Shown: piece after piece, positions 46,401 to 57,533 of the stretch
Layout: each line of letters begins with the position of its first letter
Position numbering within the stretch: the stretch's first letter is position 1
Assembly: GCA_907163345.1 (NCBI GenBank)
Contig: CAJQUN010000001.1
Coordinates: 5,890,001 to 5,954,000, forward strand
Length of the DNA stretch: 64,000 bases
Source of the DNA: Haberlea rhodopensis
Taxonomy: Eukaryota; Streptophyta; Magnoliopsida; Lamiales; Gesneriaceae
Direction: 5' to 3'
Notes under the pieces: generated by a model
Told to the model about the DNA's origin: nothing
Seen by the model: the letters and a program-made list of their open reading frames with translations, nothing else
Database searches by the model: none
Position numbers and translations under genes: made by a program

Positions 46401-49400
46401 TTTTTTCCAAATTAACACTCTCCCCAATGATGATATAATCAAGCAAAAGCCATATAGAGTCACATCTCTTTTGTTCACAAAATACCCATCTTTACATTAT
46501 TTAATGTATCAATATCTTGAATTCTTGATTTATAAAACTTTTTACCTTTTGTACATTCTTTTATTTTTTAAAGCATCGTTCTCTCCAATACACATTCATG
46601 TCATAAGCTCTAGATGTATTTTCTATATCCTAAGACAATACTTACATTAAGTTTTAATATTTAAAATTACCAATATTTTGACACATTTAATTTAGACAAC
46701 ACCCATCGCTTGCATAGTATCACAATTATAAATCAAAGGAAATAGTTTACATCAGCAAAGCTAATCATACGGATTCAAATAAAAGCAATAAGGAAGAACT
46801 TCTTCACCATGTATGTGCTTATACTATTAGCATATATATCTTAACAGATTTTCAGTTTTTCACCATTGACTAAGTGCACCAACTTACTTGTGGCACTTAT
46901 CATCAGGAACACAGGCAGTGGCTGAACCAGCAGAAGACTAGTAGGAAATGAATCTTCCTTCCCTCTTAAAATTATTCTATAGGTTCTTATATCATATATA
47001 CACATAAATATGATCTCATTCTCTCAAAATTTTGAGTTTTAGTTTCTCCTCCACTTCCCCCGGCCATTGAACAAGGGTTTGACTGTGACAAGACAATGCA
47101 AAGCTAAAAAGAAGATGCTAGAAATGCAATCGGTACCCTTTTTCTGCTCCTTAGATGGTTTGATCTACTGAAATTGGCTGTGCAGGGAGGGGTAAAGATA
47201 CTGTAAAGATCAATGTCTCCAATTTCTTCATCAGCAATGTCTTGAGCTTTCTCGCAGAGTTCCGAGGAGTGTATGAATGACTGAAAGTCGCATACGATGT
47301 TCAACTGCTTGAAGGTCTGGTCAGAAATCATACCAACTGACCACATGAATTCGAAGCGTCCAAAGTGGTCATGAAAATCATCGGTTAGAGCATTGCCCAC
47401 CTGCTTAAAAGGATATCCGAGAGGTTATTTATGTTCACACGAGCATATAAGTCCCATGCTAAAATTAAGAGGAGAAAGCCCATACCATGAAACCCTTCAG
47501 GTTGATGATCTTTTCTCCAGTTTTGTGGTTGTGTCGTACAATAGCTTGGCTTAGTTGAGGAACATAATGTCCTACACGTGATGTGATAGTGAGAAATAAT
47601 CATGGCATAAGGCCACAAATAACATACTAATGCACCAAACTTAATCACTAACTACTCAGCATATTCCATGTTAGAATGATAAGTCAGAACATAAGGTTAG
47701 AACAGGTCCTATCAATATCTACTGGACCACTGCTGGGTGCATGTATGAGCCTCACTTCATAACCAGCTCAAAACAAGTAAAATATAGCAGTATAGTACTG
47801 GCGTAAACTATTAAACCAGAAATTCCGGGCCTTTTAGGTTCACAAAACAAAAATTTGGCATTCCCCTGCAATCGACAGATGCCTGAAACATAACTTCCAA
47901 GAATTCAAATCTTTCTAACTTACATCCACTGTTTTCTACAGATTGAATCCACACTTTTTACGTCCTTTTTAAGTCAATTCATAGACACATAAAAATTGTG
48001 ATGCCGACCATTAATCAAGGAGATCACCAACCTATTTTAAGTGCAAAAAAAAAACATTTTGACTGACTGGTGATTATGAGATTTGATCTAGTATTTGTTT
48101 CATTTATCTGGTCTTTTATCAATGTAATAAGCTATGTTGCATGGATACGGATATGCGGATACGTGGATACGCAGATACGGGTACGACTGCACGGGATTTT
48201 TGAATTTTGTAGGATACGATACGTCTGGATACGGCAAATTTTATTAATTTATTTATATATATATAAATATATAATTAATAATATTTGTAATAAATCAAGT
48301 TTCAAGCATATAATCAACATTAAACACCTTAGAAATCAGAATAAAGTTGCAAACTCACCAACTTCACGACAAATGGTAAAATATTAATCCATGACATCTA
48401 AAAATTTCAAGCATATAATCGACATAAACACATTAAAGTGGTTAGGAAATAGGGATTTAGTTAAATAATTTAATTTTAAATGCTGCTTCAACCCTATTTT
48501 TTAAAAAAATTTCGAAAGTTCCCGTATCTTACCCGTGTCGGATACGGTCAGCGGCGTATCTTGACCGTATCCGAAACGTATCCAAAATATAAACTTATTT
48601 TTTGTCCCCGGATACGCCACGTGGCGTATCCGATACGTATCGGTGCCGTATCCGCGCGCATCCGTATCCAGAAGTATCCGATACTTGACCGTGAAATTTT
48701 TTGGAGTATCGGTGCAACATAGGTAATAAGTTTAGTTAGGTTGTCTCACTGAAGGAAAAAATGATTATGCCTATTACCTAAAAGTTTCTTCCTTTAATCT
48801 GTTTATCCTCTACACTCCCTCGTCTTCCATTCATCTCTTCCCCTATTCTTACTTTCCATTGATCTTATCATTCCCTGTTTTCCAACATCAAATATTCACA
48901 CCATACTACATCCTAATGGAAACCGCATTGTCTTGTGAGTTTTGTTTGATTGCTGCTGTTGACTGAAGCTACTACTATATTTACACAAGCACATGGGAAT
49001 AATAGGACTCATGGCTAAAAACAGTGATCATGATTTGCATGTTCATTTTATAATTTTATTTATAGTGTCAGAAGGTTATAACCTGGGAACAAATCAATTT
49101 TTCTCACCTTTTCTGGCGAAATTATGGGCTAGCAAAACAATATTAACTGCTTATGCATGCATTTGGAATATGTAACCCGCATCAAAACAGAACAATAGAG
49201 TAGAAAATTATTGGAATCTGCCTGTCACTTGAACATCTGAAGTAATGCCTCCCCACTTGTTCCTTTTTCATTTAACAAGTTCATTGCATGCAATCTTACG
49301 GGAAGATATTATTAATGCCTTTTATGGTAACAAGAACCAGCCTTCAAGTGAAGTATCCCTTCTTTATACGTGTCAGAGTACATTTGAAAAGTAATTTCTA

Positions 49401-51671
49401 CCATAATAAAGAGCATAAATAATTAACTTATAATGCTTCAGCGGTTACCATCAATATCAATGCTTATTCAAGAAAGCAACCATGCCGATTCCATTGTTAT
49501 CCTATTGCCATCTTCTTTCCCTCTCACTTAATACAGAAGTTGACAAGACAACAAACTTATATGATATGCTTAACAAATGAAGGCCTTCTACATCTAATAA
49601 GAAGTTCCCATACAACAAGACACCTGTAGCACCCCAAAGATGGCAATAAAAATTATTCATAAATTGCATAAGACACGAAGGTCATTGGTAAGATTAAAAT
49701 GTATAAAAGAACAAGACATTCTTTTAACCCATCTTTAGGAAAAAACACATTAACACCCGATTGGATGCTTAGCTCAACATGGACGAATTATGCAGTCATT
49801 AAATTAAACTAATATAGATTGACATCCGATTAATAAGGAAGTGAATGAAATTTCTCTGAGATCTTTATCCAGCTATGTCCAAAGTGCAACCTAATATTTT
49901 TTTGTTGATTTCATATGAACTTCCAACCCAAGAAATCATAACGTGACTGCAATTATTTATTATCTAATGTGGTTTCTCTAGACAAGTCGGCATAATGATG
50001 TCCAATTTACTATTACCTCGATTTATGTTATTCCTTCTTATTATAAGCAGGAAAGCTTACCAAGCAGGCTATAAATTCAATTTCAGAGATTATCCACTCT
50101 GGCTATTCATAATTTTCAAAAACTAATCTGATTCCATATTGCAGAAAATAAAAGAAACTCTGATAGATTCATCACTATGGGAAACAAATATATAAAGGAA
50201 ACAAATTGGACATACAAACTTTGCACAGTTCCAGTTCCGTATATATTTTAAAAATCAGTTTTGATTGAGTTGGCCATATTGGCGGTAAAAATAGCAAAAT
50301 GGTAGTTCTTCAGATAAGTACACTCTAAGGAAATATATGGCCACTGACCCGCGTAGCTCTCTCCTGTAATGTAGAAGTCACTTTCTTTGTACTGCGGAAA
50401 ACGATCGAACCACTTCAGTAAAAATTCTAGGTTTTCAGCCGCTGCAATGTAAGAAATTGAAATCAAGCTTATGTACGCAACTATGTAGGATAGAACATGA
50501 AAGATAGCAGATAAAAAAGGCTATCAGTACCTGTCCTTTTATCACCATTACTCAGTAAGTCAGATGAAGTGTTTGAGTATGAAAAGCCAACTCCAACTGG
50601 AGAGTCCAGAAACAAAATATTTGCCACTGCAAAGTTGTAAAATAAATAGGCAATATTCTTATTAAAATTTATTATTACGTAGTCTTCATTCTACGAATTT
50701 TTCATTCTTAAAAGTTAAACAAAAAATCCAACTCACAAATCATATGAACTGAATATCTCCTGTATGGAGACAGCACTCAAAACATAATGAAAAAACCAAA
50801 AGGAAACTACCGTCTCCCAACAAGGAAACTGCAGATTCATTCAAAAAGGAAACTGTAGATTCAATTGCGATGTTTGAAGGCCATTTTCAGACTAGAAAAC
50901 TACCGTCTCCCAACAAGGAAACTGCAGATTCAATTGCTACTATTTTCGAAGGCACGATGTCAAAAACTATACCTTCGTTCCAAGAGTAAGGATTCAAATA
51001 AAGGGTCTTCCCATCTTTCTCAACGTGGAAAGGTCCAATCTCCTCGGCCAGTCCATATGCAACAGATGAACATCCAGGCCCTGAAAACTCGAACAGGAAA
51101 ACAAAGGTTATATGCATTTCACAAAGCCATATTTACGTTATGACCTTTTAACAGACAAACATTTAAGCAATTTAAACATATCAAAAGAAAATAATCTTCG
51201 ACCACAACACAGGGAATCACCACTTATCCCTTGACCAATTAGCTGATTTTGCCCCTTTAATCATTGTCTCTTTTGTGATCATAAATGAGTCACAACCAAA
51301 ATTTCCATATCTATTTAGTAAAAAAGAATAACATTTTAAAAAATCAAACAGCAACTTCTTTGAGGGTAACAAAAGAAAATGTAGAGATTATGACCTCCAT
51401 TAAGCCAAAGAACAAGAGGCTTCGAAGAAGGGTCCTCCACGGCCTCAAAGAACCAATAAAACAGCGCTCTTCCAGACTCCTTGTTGGTAGTAACATAACC
51501 TGAATAGCTTGCAAAACTTACATTGAAATGCTGTCCAGGAAGATTCAAAACTTTATCCAGCTTCTGCTGATTAGGCGGGTTTGAAGCAAAAGTAGCCCTG
51601 CAAATTACCAAATGGAGCTTGGCTAGGAATATTATGAAGAAAATATAGAAAACCCAATTGAGAGTTGACAT
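40492..51671 (-). CDS. Serine carboxypeptidase-like protein, 10 exons, 473 aa
   Basis: Secreted or vacuolar peptidase S10 family enzyme that removes C-terminal residues (some relatives are acyltransferases). My exon model: 51671-51395, 51080-50973, 50626-50531, 50441-50349, 47571-47486, 47400-47137, 45839-45706, 44990-44895, 44513-44408, 40653-40492. All junctions have GT-AG and compatible phases, and the sum is 1422 bp with one stop at the end. Residues 1-25 form a signal peptide (WVFYIFFIIFLAKLHLVI). The family motifs are in order: WLNGGPGCSS at about 88-97, GVGFSYSNTSSD, GESYAG with the catalytic Ser at about 189, SGDTDAV at about 385-391 (Asp), and GAGHEVP with His at about 441. Potential N-glycosylation sites include NVS, NTS and NFS. 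The AYGLAEEIGPF segment points to the carboxypeptidase II-like group near SCPL25-31. Exon 7's start is the least certain. Exon 1 begins at the only ATG ahead of the signal peptide. Confidence 0.88.
40860..43930 (+). pseudogene. Gypsy relic in the last intron of the carboxypeptidase gene
   Basis: Plus strand, antisense to the host gene, inside the 3.75-kb intron 9. Pieces in order: gag-like WISKVEQYFNYHEATQKQR (about 41028-41090), post-protease WLELLGPIVTNYKELMTDFD (41335-41400), pre-reverse-transcriptase PGSNPVNVKLYRYPHYQK (41660-41715), GYHQIRIAEDDTIKTAF (41955-42005) and LSNAPAMFQAMIN (42050-42085), RNase H-like SKPFIVE (42130) and TDQKS (42290), an integrase tail PPTILPLSGGSTAID (43440-43480), and a final LDLEGNVILDG (43830-43865). 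Every region has stops and shifts. The pol type is chromovirus-like, distinct from the Athila/Tat elements at 1-30 kb. The 158-codon minus-strand frame at 43739-44215 is the mirror of this relic, not an exon. No LTRs were found. Confidence 0.75.
48132..48722. mobile_element. MITE, 591 bp, perfect 8-bp duplication, in intron 4
   Basis: Bounded by CTATGTTGCA and TGCAACATAG, perfect 10-bp inverted ends, and flanked by GTAATAAG on both sides (48124-48131 and 48723-48730). GGATACG / CGTATCC words are repeated many times near both ends (48147-48235 and 48520-48700), making large subterminal inverted arrays. The middle is AT-rich. An 8-bp duplication indicates a hAT-type transposase. It lies in the 2.8-kb intron 4 of the carboxypeptidase gene with no effect on exons. 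Confidence 0.85.
50800..50942. repeat. Local direct repeat in intron 2
   Basis: A block of about 40 bp (CTACCGTCTCCCAACAAGGA, then AACTGCAGATTCA) occurs at about 50808-50843 and again at about 50902-50936, close to the exon 2 donor (50972). It looks like a recent local duplication of intron sequence. Confidence 0.7.
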
Positions 51672-51919
51672 CTTTTTAGGGTTCTTGGATTGATTCGCTA
51701 GGAAATGCCGAGTGGATGTCGTGCGTATGCACGAGATACGCCAATTTTAAAAAAATTAAATAAAATTGAATGTGCGTAAGCAATAATAAGCCTATGACGG
51801 AAGGGTGCGCAATATATATGTATATATATCGCTTAGGGTGACTTAGATCCTAGTCTACCAAAAAACATCAATTCAGTTAGGTTTATTTCTTATTGAATTG
51901 ATATTAATAACTCTCGCGC
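51672..51919 (-). promoter_or_regulatory. Upstream region of the carboxypeptidase gene
   Basis: Proximal 5' flank on the minus strand. A TATATATACATATATAT tract at 51812-51829 is the only TATA-like sequence, about 140-160 bp upstream of the ATG. Confidence 0.4.
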
Positions 51920-52690
51920 GATTACTGTAGCATGTGCACTCCCAGACCAAAAAAATCGTGCTCACAGGACAAAAACAATCGTGCACCTACATGCCAAAAA
52001 AACCGTGCATCATACATTTGAAATTTTGGAAATTTCATATGAAATTTTGACATAAGCGTGCATCATGCTTTTACATAATCATGCATCGCATTTGAAAAGC
52101 TGTTATGCACTATTTTTGAAATTTCAAAAATTTGGGTGCACGATTCAAGAATTTCAGAATTTTTACCCATGATGCACGATTTCTTTGACCCAAAATTTCT
52201 TAAAATTTTGTCAAGTGCTGCACGATTTTGACCCCAACAAGTCTGAATTTTTTGAAAGTGAATCGTGCACCAAACTTCCCACATGATGCACGATTTTTTA
52301 CCCATGATGCACGGTTTTTTTTGCCCCAAAATTTCTTAAAATTTTGTCAAGTGCTGCACGATTTTACCCCCAACAAGCCTGAATTTTTTGAACGTGCACC
52401 ATGCACCAAACTTCCCATGATGCACAATTTTTTGGCCCACAGAACCAAATTTTCAGAATTTTTGGGGTGAAAATTGTGCACCACATGTCCAAAATTTCAG
52501 AATTTACATAATTTTTGGGGTGAAAATCATGCACCAAATTTTACATGATCGTACATCATACATTTGAACTTTTGGAAATTTCAAACGAAATTTGAAAATT
52601 TTACGTAATCGTGCATCACATTTGAAAAAATGATGTGATGCACGATTTTATTTCAAAAATTATGGTGCACGGTTCAAGAATTTCAACCTC
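51920..52690. repeat. Repeat field with GTGCACGAT-like words
   Basis: About 770 bp with more than twenty variants of TGATGCACGATTTT or its complement. Two longer units, at about 52190-52310 and 52323-52440, are tandem copies (CCAAAATTTCTTAAAATTTTG, then AGTGCTGCACGATTTT, CCCCAACAAG and CACCAAACTTCCCA). The outer flanks at 52005-52100 and 52545-52640 also resemble each other (CATCATACATTTGAA, TTTTGGAAATTTCA). No coding potential; small frames in it are repeat translations. It sits about 250 bp upstream of the carboxypeptidase ATG. Confidence 0.85.
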
Positions 52691-53394
52691 AAAACATCCA
52701 TTGAATTTTCCCGTAACCCAGATCTCATCTCCCCTAGCCCGACTTCTTGGGTACATTGATATGACTACACGTACAGAACATGAAGCATAAGAGAAACGAA
52801 GTATGCTAAGAAGAATGAAGACTGAAGGGACCTCCAAAGCATTTGATAGATTACATTGTAAATGATACATTGTAAATAATAATAGCATAAAAAATGAAAT
52901 AAACAAACAAATAAATTGATACAATCCGCGCAAAATTATTCACTCCCGAACTTTTCTTCTTCAACTTATGATTCAAATTATTCACCATATTCTGCTTTCT
53001 CGGTAAATATTTCGATTTATGTCGACATCGCTGAAAGATTTATGCTCAATCGATGGCAACACTCTGCCCGCTTACAGAAAGTCAAACCATAGATTCTCTG
53101 TATGCCGCGTGGAGTGGTCTGGCATAGGGTGGTGACGAGTCTGCCATTATAGGGCAGGGGATAGTGATGGAGGTGGATGAAAGAATCGAGGTGAAATATG
53201 ATAGAAAAGCCTTAAAATTAAATGAAAGTAAAAAAGTTGGACTAATTTGAATAAAGTATTTTGAAATGTTGATTTAATTGGAAGCATGATTTTTATATTT
53301 TTGCAACAGGTACCTTCTCACAATTTTCTCTACTTTAAAAGACCTCGCGTTTCTTCCGACCTCTTTGGTGTGGACCAACGTGGTGGCCCATCGT
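52691..53394. other. Spacer without recognised gene
   Basis: No domain-bearing frame, LTR edge or repeat is evident between the GTGCACGAT repeat field and the Tat-like LTR. Confidence 0.45.
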
Positions 53395-53748
53395 GTTTTA
53401 CCTTACCTGTTTGCCCTTATCCAAACGTTCCAGCGAACTCTTTTGGGGCCCGAACTCATTGACCGAGCTCTTCTCATGACTTGATTAATGTGTGGACACA
53501 ACAAGGGAACTGTATCTCCTAAATTAGGCAAGTGCAAGATCTGAGGAGCAATATCTGGGATTTGATTGTATTCACAAGATCTTATCATATCCTGAGAAGA
53601 TTTGGATAAACATTGAAGGAATCCTTGATACATGGTAACTCTTAGTTCTCCGCCTATAAATACCAGGTTTAATCTACATGTTTGGGCATTCATAAATCTT
53701 TCACTTACTTTATAAGCATATATTTACTTGTATCCTCTCGACTGACTT

Positions 53749-54995
53749 TGTTAGGATCGGGGTAGTGTTTAGAAGGGGGGTTAAATAAACACTAGATTCA
53801 ATTTCGATTTTACTCGGTTTGCTGCAGACTGTTAAGTACTGCAGTGGCTTCTCAATTTGTTGCAAGTTAGCAGACACTGATTATAGTGCGAAAGACGTCT
53901 GCTGGACTTGTGTGTAGTAATAACTGAATGGTAAGTTGCAGTAAGTAAATGACACAAATATTGTTTCTGGAAGTTCGAAGCACAACGCTTCTACGTCTCC
54001 CCTTCTTCATTTGCAGGAAGGTTACACTAAAAGACTTTGATTTACACTTTGCAGTATACAACCTCCTTAGGCACTCACACAGCTTGGCCTAAACTCCTAG
54101 CAATCACAAATTCCTAAGTTGTTTACAATGAATTCTATAACACTCAGACGAGATATAAAACTATTTTGCTTCGAGTGTTCTTTGAGCAGCAGACTCAGTT
54201 GTAGTTAATCTTTCAAGATTTCAGTAGTAGTTCTTTTCTGCTCTTGCTGAAACTTCAGAGAATATCAATGAGATGATTTGCTTTGACGTTGATGTTTTTC
54301 TTTTGTTTGATCAGATGTTTCAGCTAACCTCTTCATTCTCCATTTGGACGTATTTATAGACTCGGTGGTCTAACGGTAACTTTTCTATATTTGGAAGAGA
54401 TCAATTTTCTGTCTTCATTCCAAATTCTGATTGTCTTCTTTCCTATTTTGTTAAGCAACGACTCTTTTATTCTGATGCTAATGGTGACGGAGATATAGCA
54501 AGGTGCGGCGCTCTGTTGTACCTTTGTCAGAATAAGTTGTACTTGTTTTGTCTTGTTGCTTTGTGCACTTACTGGATAGTTAGACGTCTGCGGGTTTTCT
54601 TCTTTCAAATGATCGTTCAATCTTTTGTACTCAGTAGATGTCTTTGTTCAGTAGATGTCCATCCGGTAGATGTCTGTCCAGTAGATGTTCATCCGGTAGA
54701 TGTCTGTCCAGTAGATGTCCATCCGGTAGATGTTTGTCCGGTAGATGTTTGTATAGATGTCCATCCGGTAGATGTCTGTCCAGTAGATGTCTATCCGGTA
54801 GATGTCTGTCTGATAGATGTCCTTCCGGTAGATGTTTGTCCGGTAGATGTTTGTATCCGGTAGATGTCCATCCGGTAGATGTTCATCCGGTAGATGTCTG
54901 TCCAGTAGATGTCTATCCGGTAGATGTCCATCCGGTAGATGTCTGTCCAGTAGATGTCTATCCGGTAGATGTCCATCCGATAGAGGTCTGTCCGG
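53749..54995 (-). repeat. Sirevirus-like copia LTR fragment with tandem array
   Basis: Starts TGTTAGGATCGGGG on the plus strand, which on the minus strand is an LTR end after a C-rich run, like CCCCCCCTCTTCGATTCCAACA-type ends at 20530-20554. A minus-strand CTATAAATA at 54352-54360 is the likely TATA. The right end is lost within the 15-bp tandem array (54633-54995), so no second target duplication can be tested. Frames across the array are not genes. Confidence 0.6.
54633..54995. repeat. 24-copy tandem array, about 15-bp unit
   Basis: Units of the form GTAGATGTCTGTCCA and GTAGATGTCCATCCG alternate for 363 bp. Two units differ in length. It translates to SSGRCLSSRC-like repeats in several frames, which explains the apparent long ORFs at 54516-55033. 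Confidence 0.95.
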
Positions 54996-55052
54996 TTTTC
55001 GGCCCCCTTGTCACGTTTATTTCGCGATTTTAGATCTCTGAGGCGAGGAATT

Positions 55053-56280
55053 TCAAAAAAAATAAAAGAGGAATTTCTAGAGGTAATATTCAAACAGATC
55101 CTAAGAGAAAAGAATGAAAAATCATACAACTTGGCTAGAATGGCTAGTGCTCTTCGCACATGGCAGAATAGGGATGTGGTGTTTCAAATCGAGTTAACCC
55201 ACAGTAAAGATCATCCATCTGAATCCCTGGAAGAAAATGATTGGCAAACAGATCTCTTACACTATCTTACCAGTGTTAAACTCCCAGATGATCCTAAAAA
55301 ATCCTACAGGCTCAAGCAGAGGAGTCGGAAGTTCATACTCGTTGAAGGAATTTTGTATAGGAGGTCTTTTGCTCGACCACTTTTGCGTTGTTTAGGACCA
55401 AAAGAATCAGATTATGTATTAAGAGAAATCCATGAGGGATGCTGTGGAAATCATCTAGGAGCGTACTTCCTGACAAAAAAGGTACTCATCGCTGGATACT
55501 GTTGACCTACAATTCAGAAAGACTTTATAACTATGGTTATATCTTGTGATAATTGTCAGAGGCACTGTAGACTTCAGCATCAGCCCGCCGTGATGATGAA
55601 TGCAATTGTGGCAGCATGCCTGTTTAATCAGCTGGCATTGATATTGTAGGACCCTTTCCAACATCTAGAGCTCAGAAGAGGTTTTTGATCATGGCTATTG
55701 ATTATTTCTCCAAATGGGTCGAAGATGAGCCATTAACAAGAATCACGGAGAAAGATGTCTTCAATTTCATATGGAAAAACATTGTCTACCGATATGAAGT
55801 CCCAAGAAAGATTATCTCTAATAAGGGAAGATAATTTCAAGGGCCTTTACTCCGGACGTGGTGTGAAGAGTTGAAGATTCATCAATCATTTACTTCTGTC
55901 GCTTACCCTCAAATCAATGGTCAAGTAGAGGTCAATAACAGGTCTCTGATTCTGAGCATTAAAGCTAGGCTTGGGAGAGAAAAAAAATTTGGGTGGAAGA
56001 ACTACCCAATGTCATGTGATCCTATCGAACTACGCCAAGGATGGGAACAGGTGAAACACCATTCAGTATGGTCTATGAAAATGAGCCAGTACTCCCAGCC
56101 GAGATAGGAATAGAATCATCAAAAGTGCATTTTTATGATGAACAAAACAGTGAGAGAAGAGCTGCTGATCTTAATCTAATTGAAGAAAAAAGGGAAACTG
56201 TTGCCATCATAATGGAAGCCTATCATAGCCGCATTTGCACAGATGTATAACCGAGGAGTTATTCAGAAAAGTTTCTAGGT
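55053..56280 (+). pseudogene. Tat-like gypsy RNase H end and integrase, dead
   Basis: A 150-codon frame reads ARMASALRTWQNRDV, PDDPKKSYRLKQ and ARPLLRCLGPKESDYVLREI then HEGCCGNHLGAY, the RNase H to integrase junction and start of the H2C2 zinc region of the Tat/Ogre branch. It ends at a TGA at 55503-55505, where the family has tryptophan (YFWPT). The integrase core follows in other frames: IVGPFPTSRAQKRFLIMAID (55640-55700) with the first aspartate, then KIISNKGR with a stop, where SDNGRQF is expected, so the second aspartate is lost. Later pieces are YPQINGQVEVNNR (55910-55940) and GETPFSMVYENEPVLPAEIG (56046-56105). Only this part of the element is present between the two LTR copies. Confidence 0.85.
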
Positions 56281-56299
56281 CGGAGACCTAGTACTGAGA

Positions 56300-56990
56300 A
56301 AGGTGCAGGTGGGCAAGCCCGACGTGTTTTATGTTTCCCTCCTCCAAACGTTCCAGCGAACTCTTTTGGGGCTCGTGCTCATTGATCGAGCTCTTCTCAT
56401 GACTTGCTTAATGAGTGGACACAACAAGGGAACTGTATCTCCTAAATTAGGTAAGTGCGAGATCTACGGACCAATATCTGGGGATTTGATTGTGTTCACA
56501 AGATCTTATTAAATCCTTAGAAGATTTGGATCAACATTGAAGGAATCCTTGATACATGGTAACTCTTAGTTAAGGGTAATGGCGCAACTTCAATCTTTTC
56601 AACCATACACTGGCACAAGCGGCACGTGTTCGACCAATCACAAAACAGAGGCAATTGTAGAACCCCAACAATCCCCCCCCCCCCCCCCCCCAATAATTGC
56701 ACTCTCTGCAACTCATAGGAATCGAACACGCGACATTGGCTCTGATACCAATTGTAGGATCGAGCACTGACTATAGTTAAGGGTAATGGCGCAACTTCAA
56801 TCTTTTCAACTATACACTGGCACAAGCTCCACGTGTTCGACCGATCACAAAGCACAGACAATTGTTGAACCACAATATATTTTCTCGTATCCTCTCGCCT
56901 GACTTGAGCGTCAGAGGGGACACGCCAGAAAAACTTCCGGCCCCCTCTCACGTTTATCTCATGATTTTAGGTCTCTGAGGCCAGGATCTT
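56300..56990 (+). repeat. Right LTR of the Tat-like element, with TRIM insertion
   Basis: Matches the left copy from about 56342 to 56570 and again from about 56876 (ATATATTTTCTCGTATCCTC) to 56985. The segment TTCTCCGCCTATAAATACC found in the left copy at 53650-53668 is missing here, replaced by the mini-element at 56570-56874. Confidence 0.75.
56570..56874 (-). mobile_element. TRIM-like mini retrotransposon, about 305 bp
   Basis: Two direct repeats, at 56570-56670 and 56753-56874, share TTAAGGGTAATGGCGCAACT and CTGGCACAAGC. Between them, read on the minus strand, are an initiator-Met primer site (plus strand GGCTCTGATACCA at 56738-56750, two bases from the right repeat) and a polypurine tract (plus strand ATCCCC...C at 56671-56691) that abuts the left repeat. 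LTRs of about 122 bp, an inner region of 82 bp and no coding match the definition of terminal-repeat retrotransposons in miniature. The left LTR lacks about 21 bp, so no target duplication is visible. Confidence 0.82.
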
Positions 56991-57080
56991 AAGCATGATT
57001 GCAACTATTAATATTTACATTGAAGAATAGGGAGGTATCACCTTACGTCTTATTGATATCAGTAGGATCACATTTTTGGT

Positions 57081-57169
<89 letters not shown>
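57081..57169. repeat. Compound microsatellite (AC)n(AT)n
   Basis: About 17 CA units followed by about 27 TA units. The frame crossing it (57015-57260, minus) is an artefact. Confidence 0.98.
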
Positions 57170-57173
<4 letters not shown>

Positions 57174-57525
57174 GAAATTCTTAGCATGATTAGTTTTAGC
57201 ATCTTTACCATTCTTAACCAGCATTAAAATTATATCACATGTTTGATTTAACGTTTGCAACTTTGCAAAATGCTATAACCAGTGATAACAATATATTTCA
57301 AATCTTTTATTCGAACATTCTCCTAGTATAGACAATTATTATTTTCTGAAAAATAAAATTAGAGAATGAAATTGGAAATTACTATTTACTATTTGGTTTT
57401 GTTTTAAGACATAAAATAATAATTCGAAATGAAACCAAACATTTCCTATGTGTTTCTGTATGTTCGGTATTTGTATAAATTTATTAGCAATGACTCATTT
57501 TATTTCCGAAGAATTATATTATTAC
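57170..57525. other. AT-rich spacer
   Basis: No recognisable gene, LTR edge or tandem repeat lies between the microsatellite and the next MITE. Confidence 0.45.
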
Positions 57526-57533
57526 CTTATTAA

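Larger units (their letters stand above)
53395..55046 (+). repeat. Left LTR of a Tat-like gypsy element, split by another LTR
   Basis: 53421-53648 matches 56342-56570 closely (CAAACGTTCCAGCGAACTCT, GGGAACTGTATCTCC), and the end 54996-55046 (TTCGGCCCCC, CACGTTTAT, TTAGATCTCTGAGGC) matches 56938-56985. Between them, from 53749, lies a Sirevirus-like LTR fragment. The junction GACTT at 53744-53748 matches the uninterrupted GACTTGAGCG of the right LTR near 56904, which marks the insertion site. The 5' limit is approximate. Confidence 0.7.

Noticed and set aside
54360..54378. GGTGGTCTAACGGTAAC resembling a tRNA A box
   Set aside because: No acceptor stem, anticodon arm or B box at the right distance; it lies beside the LTR TATA.
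54516..55159. Overlapping cysteine/serine- and valine-rich ORFs
   Set aside because: All derive from the 15-bp tandem array read in different frames.
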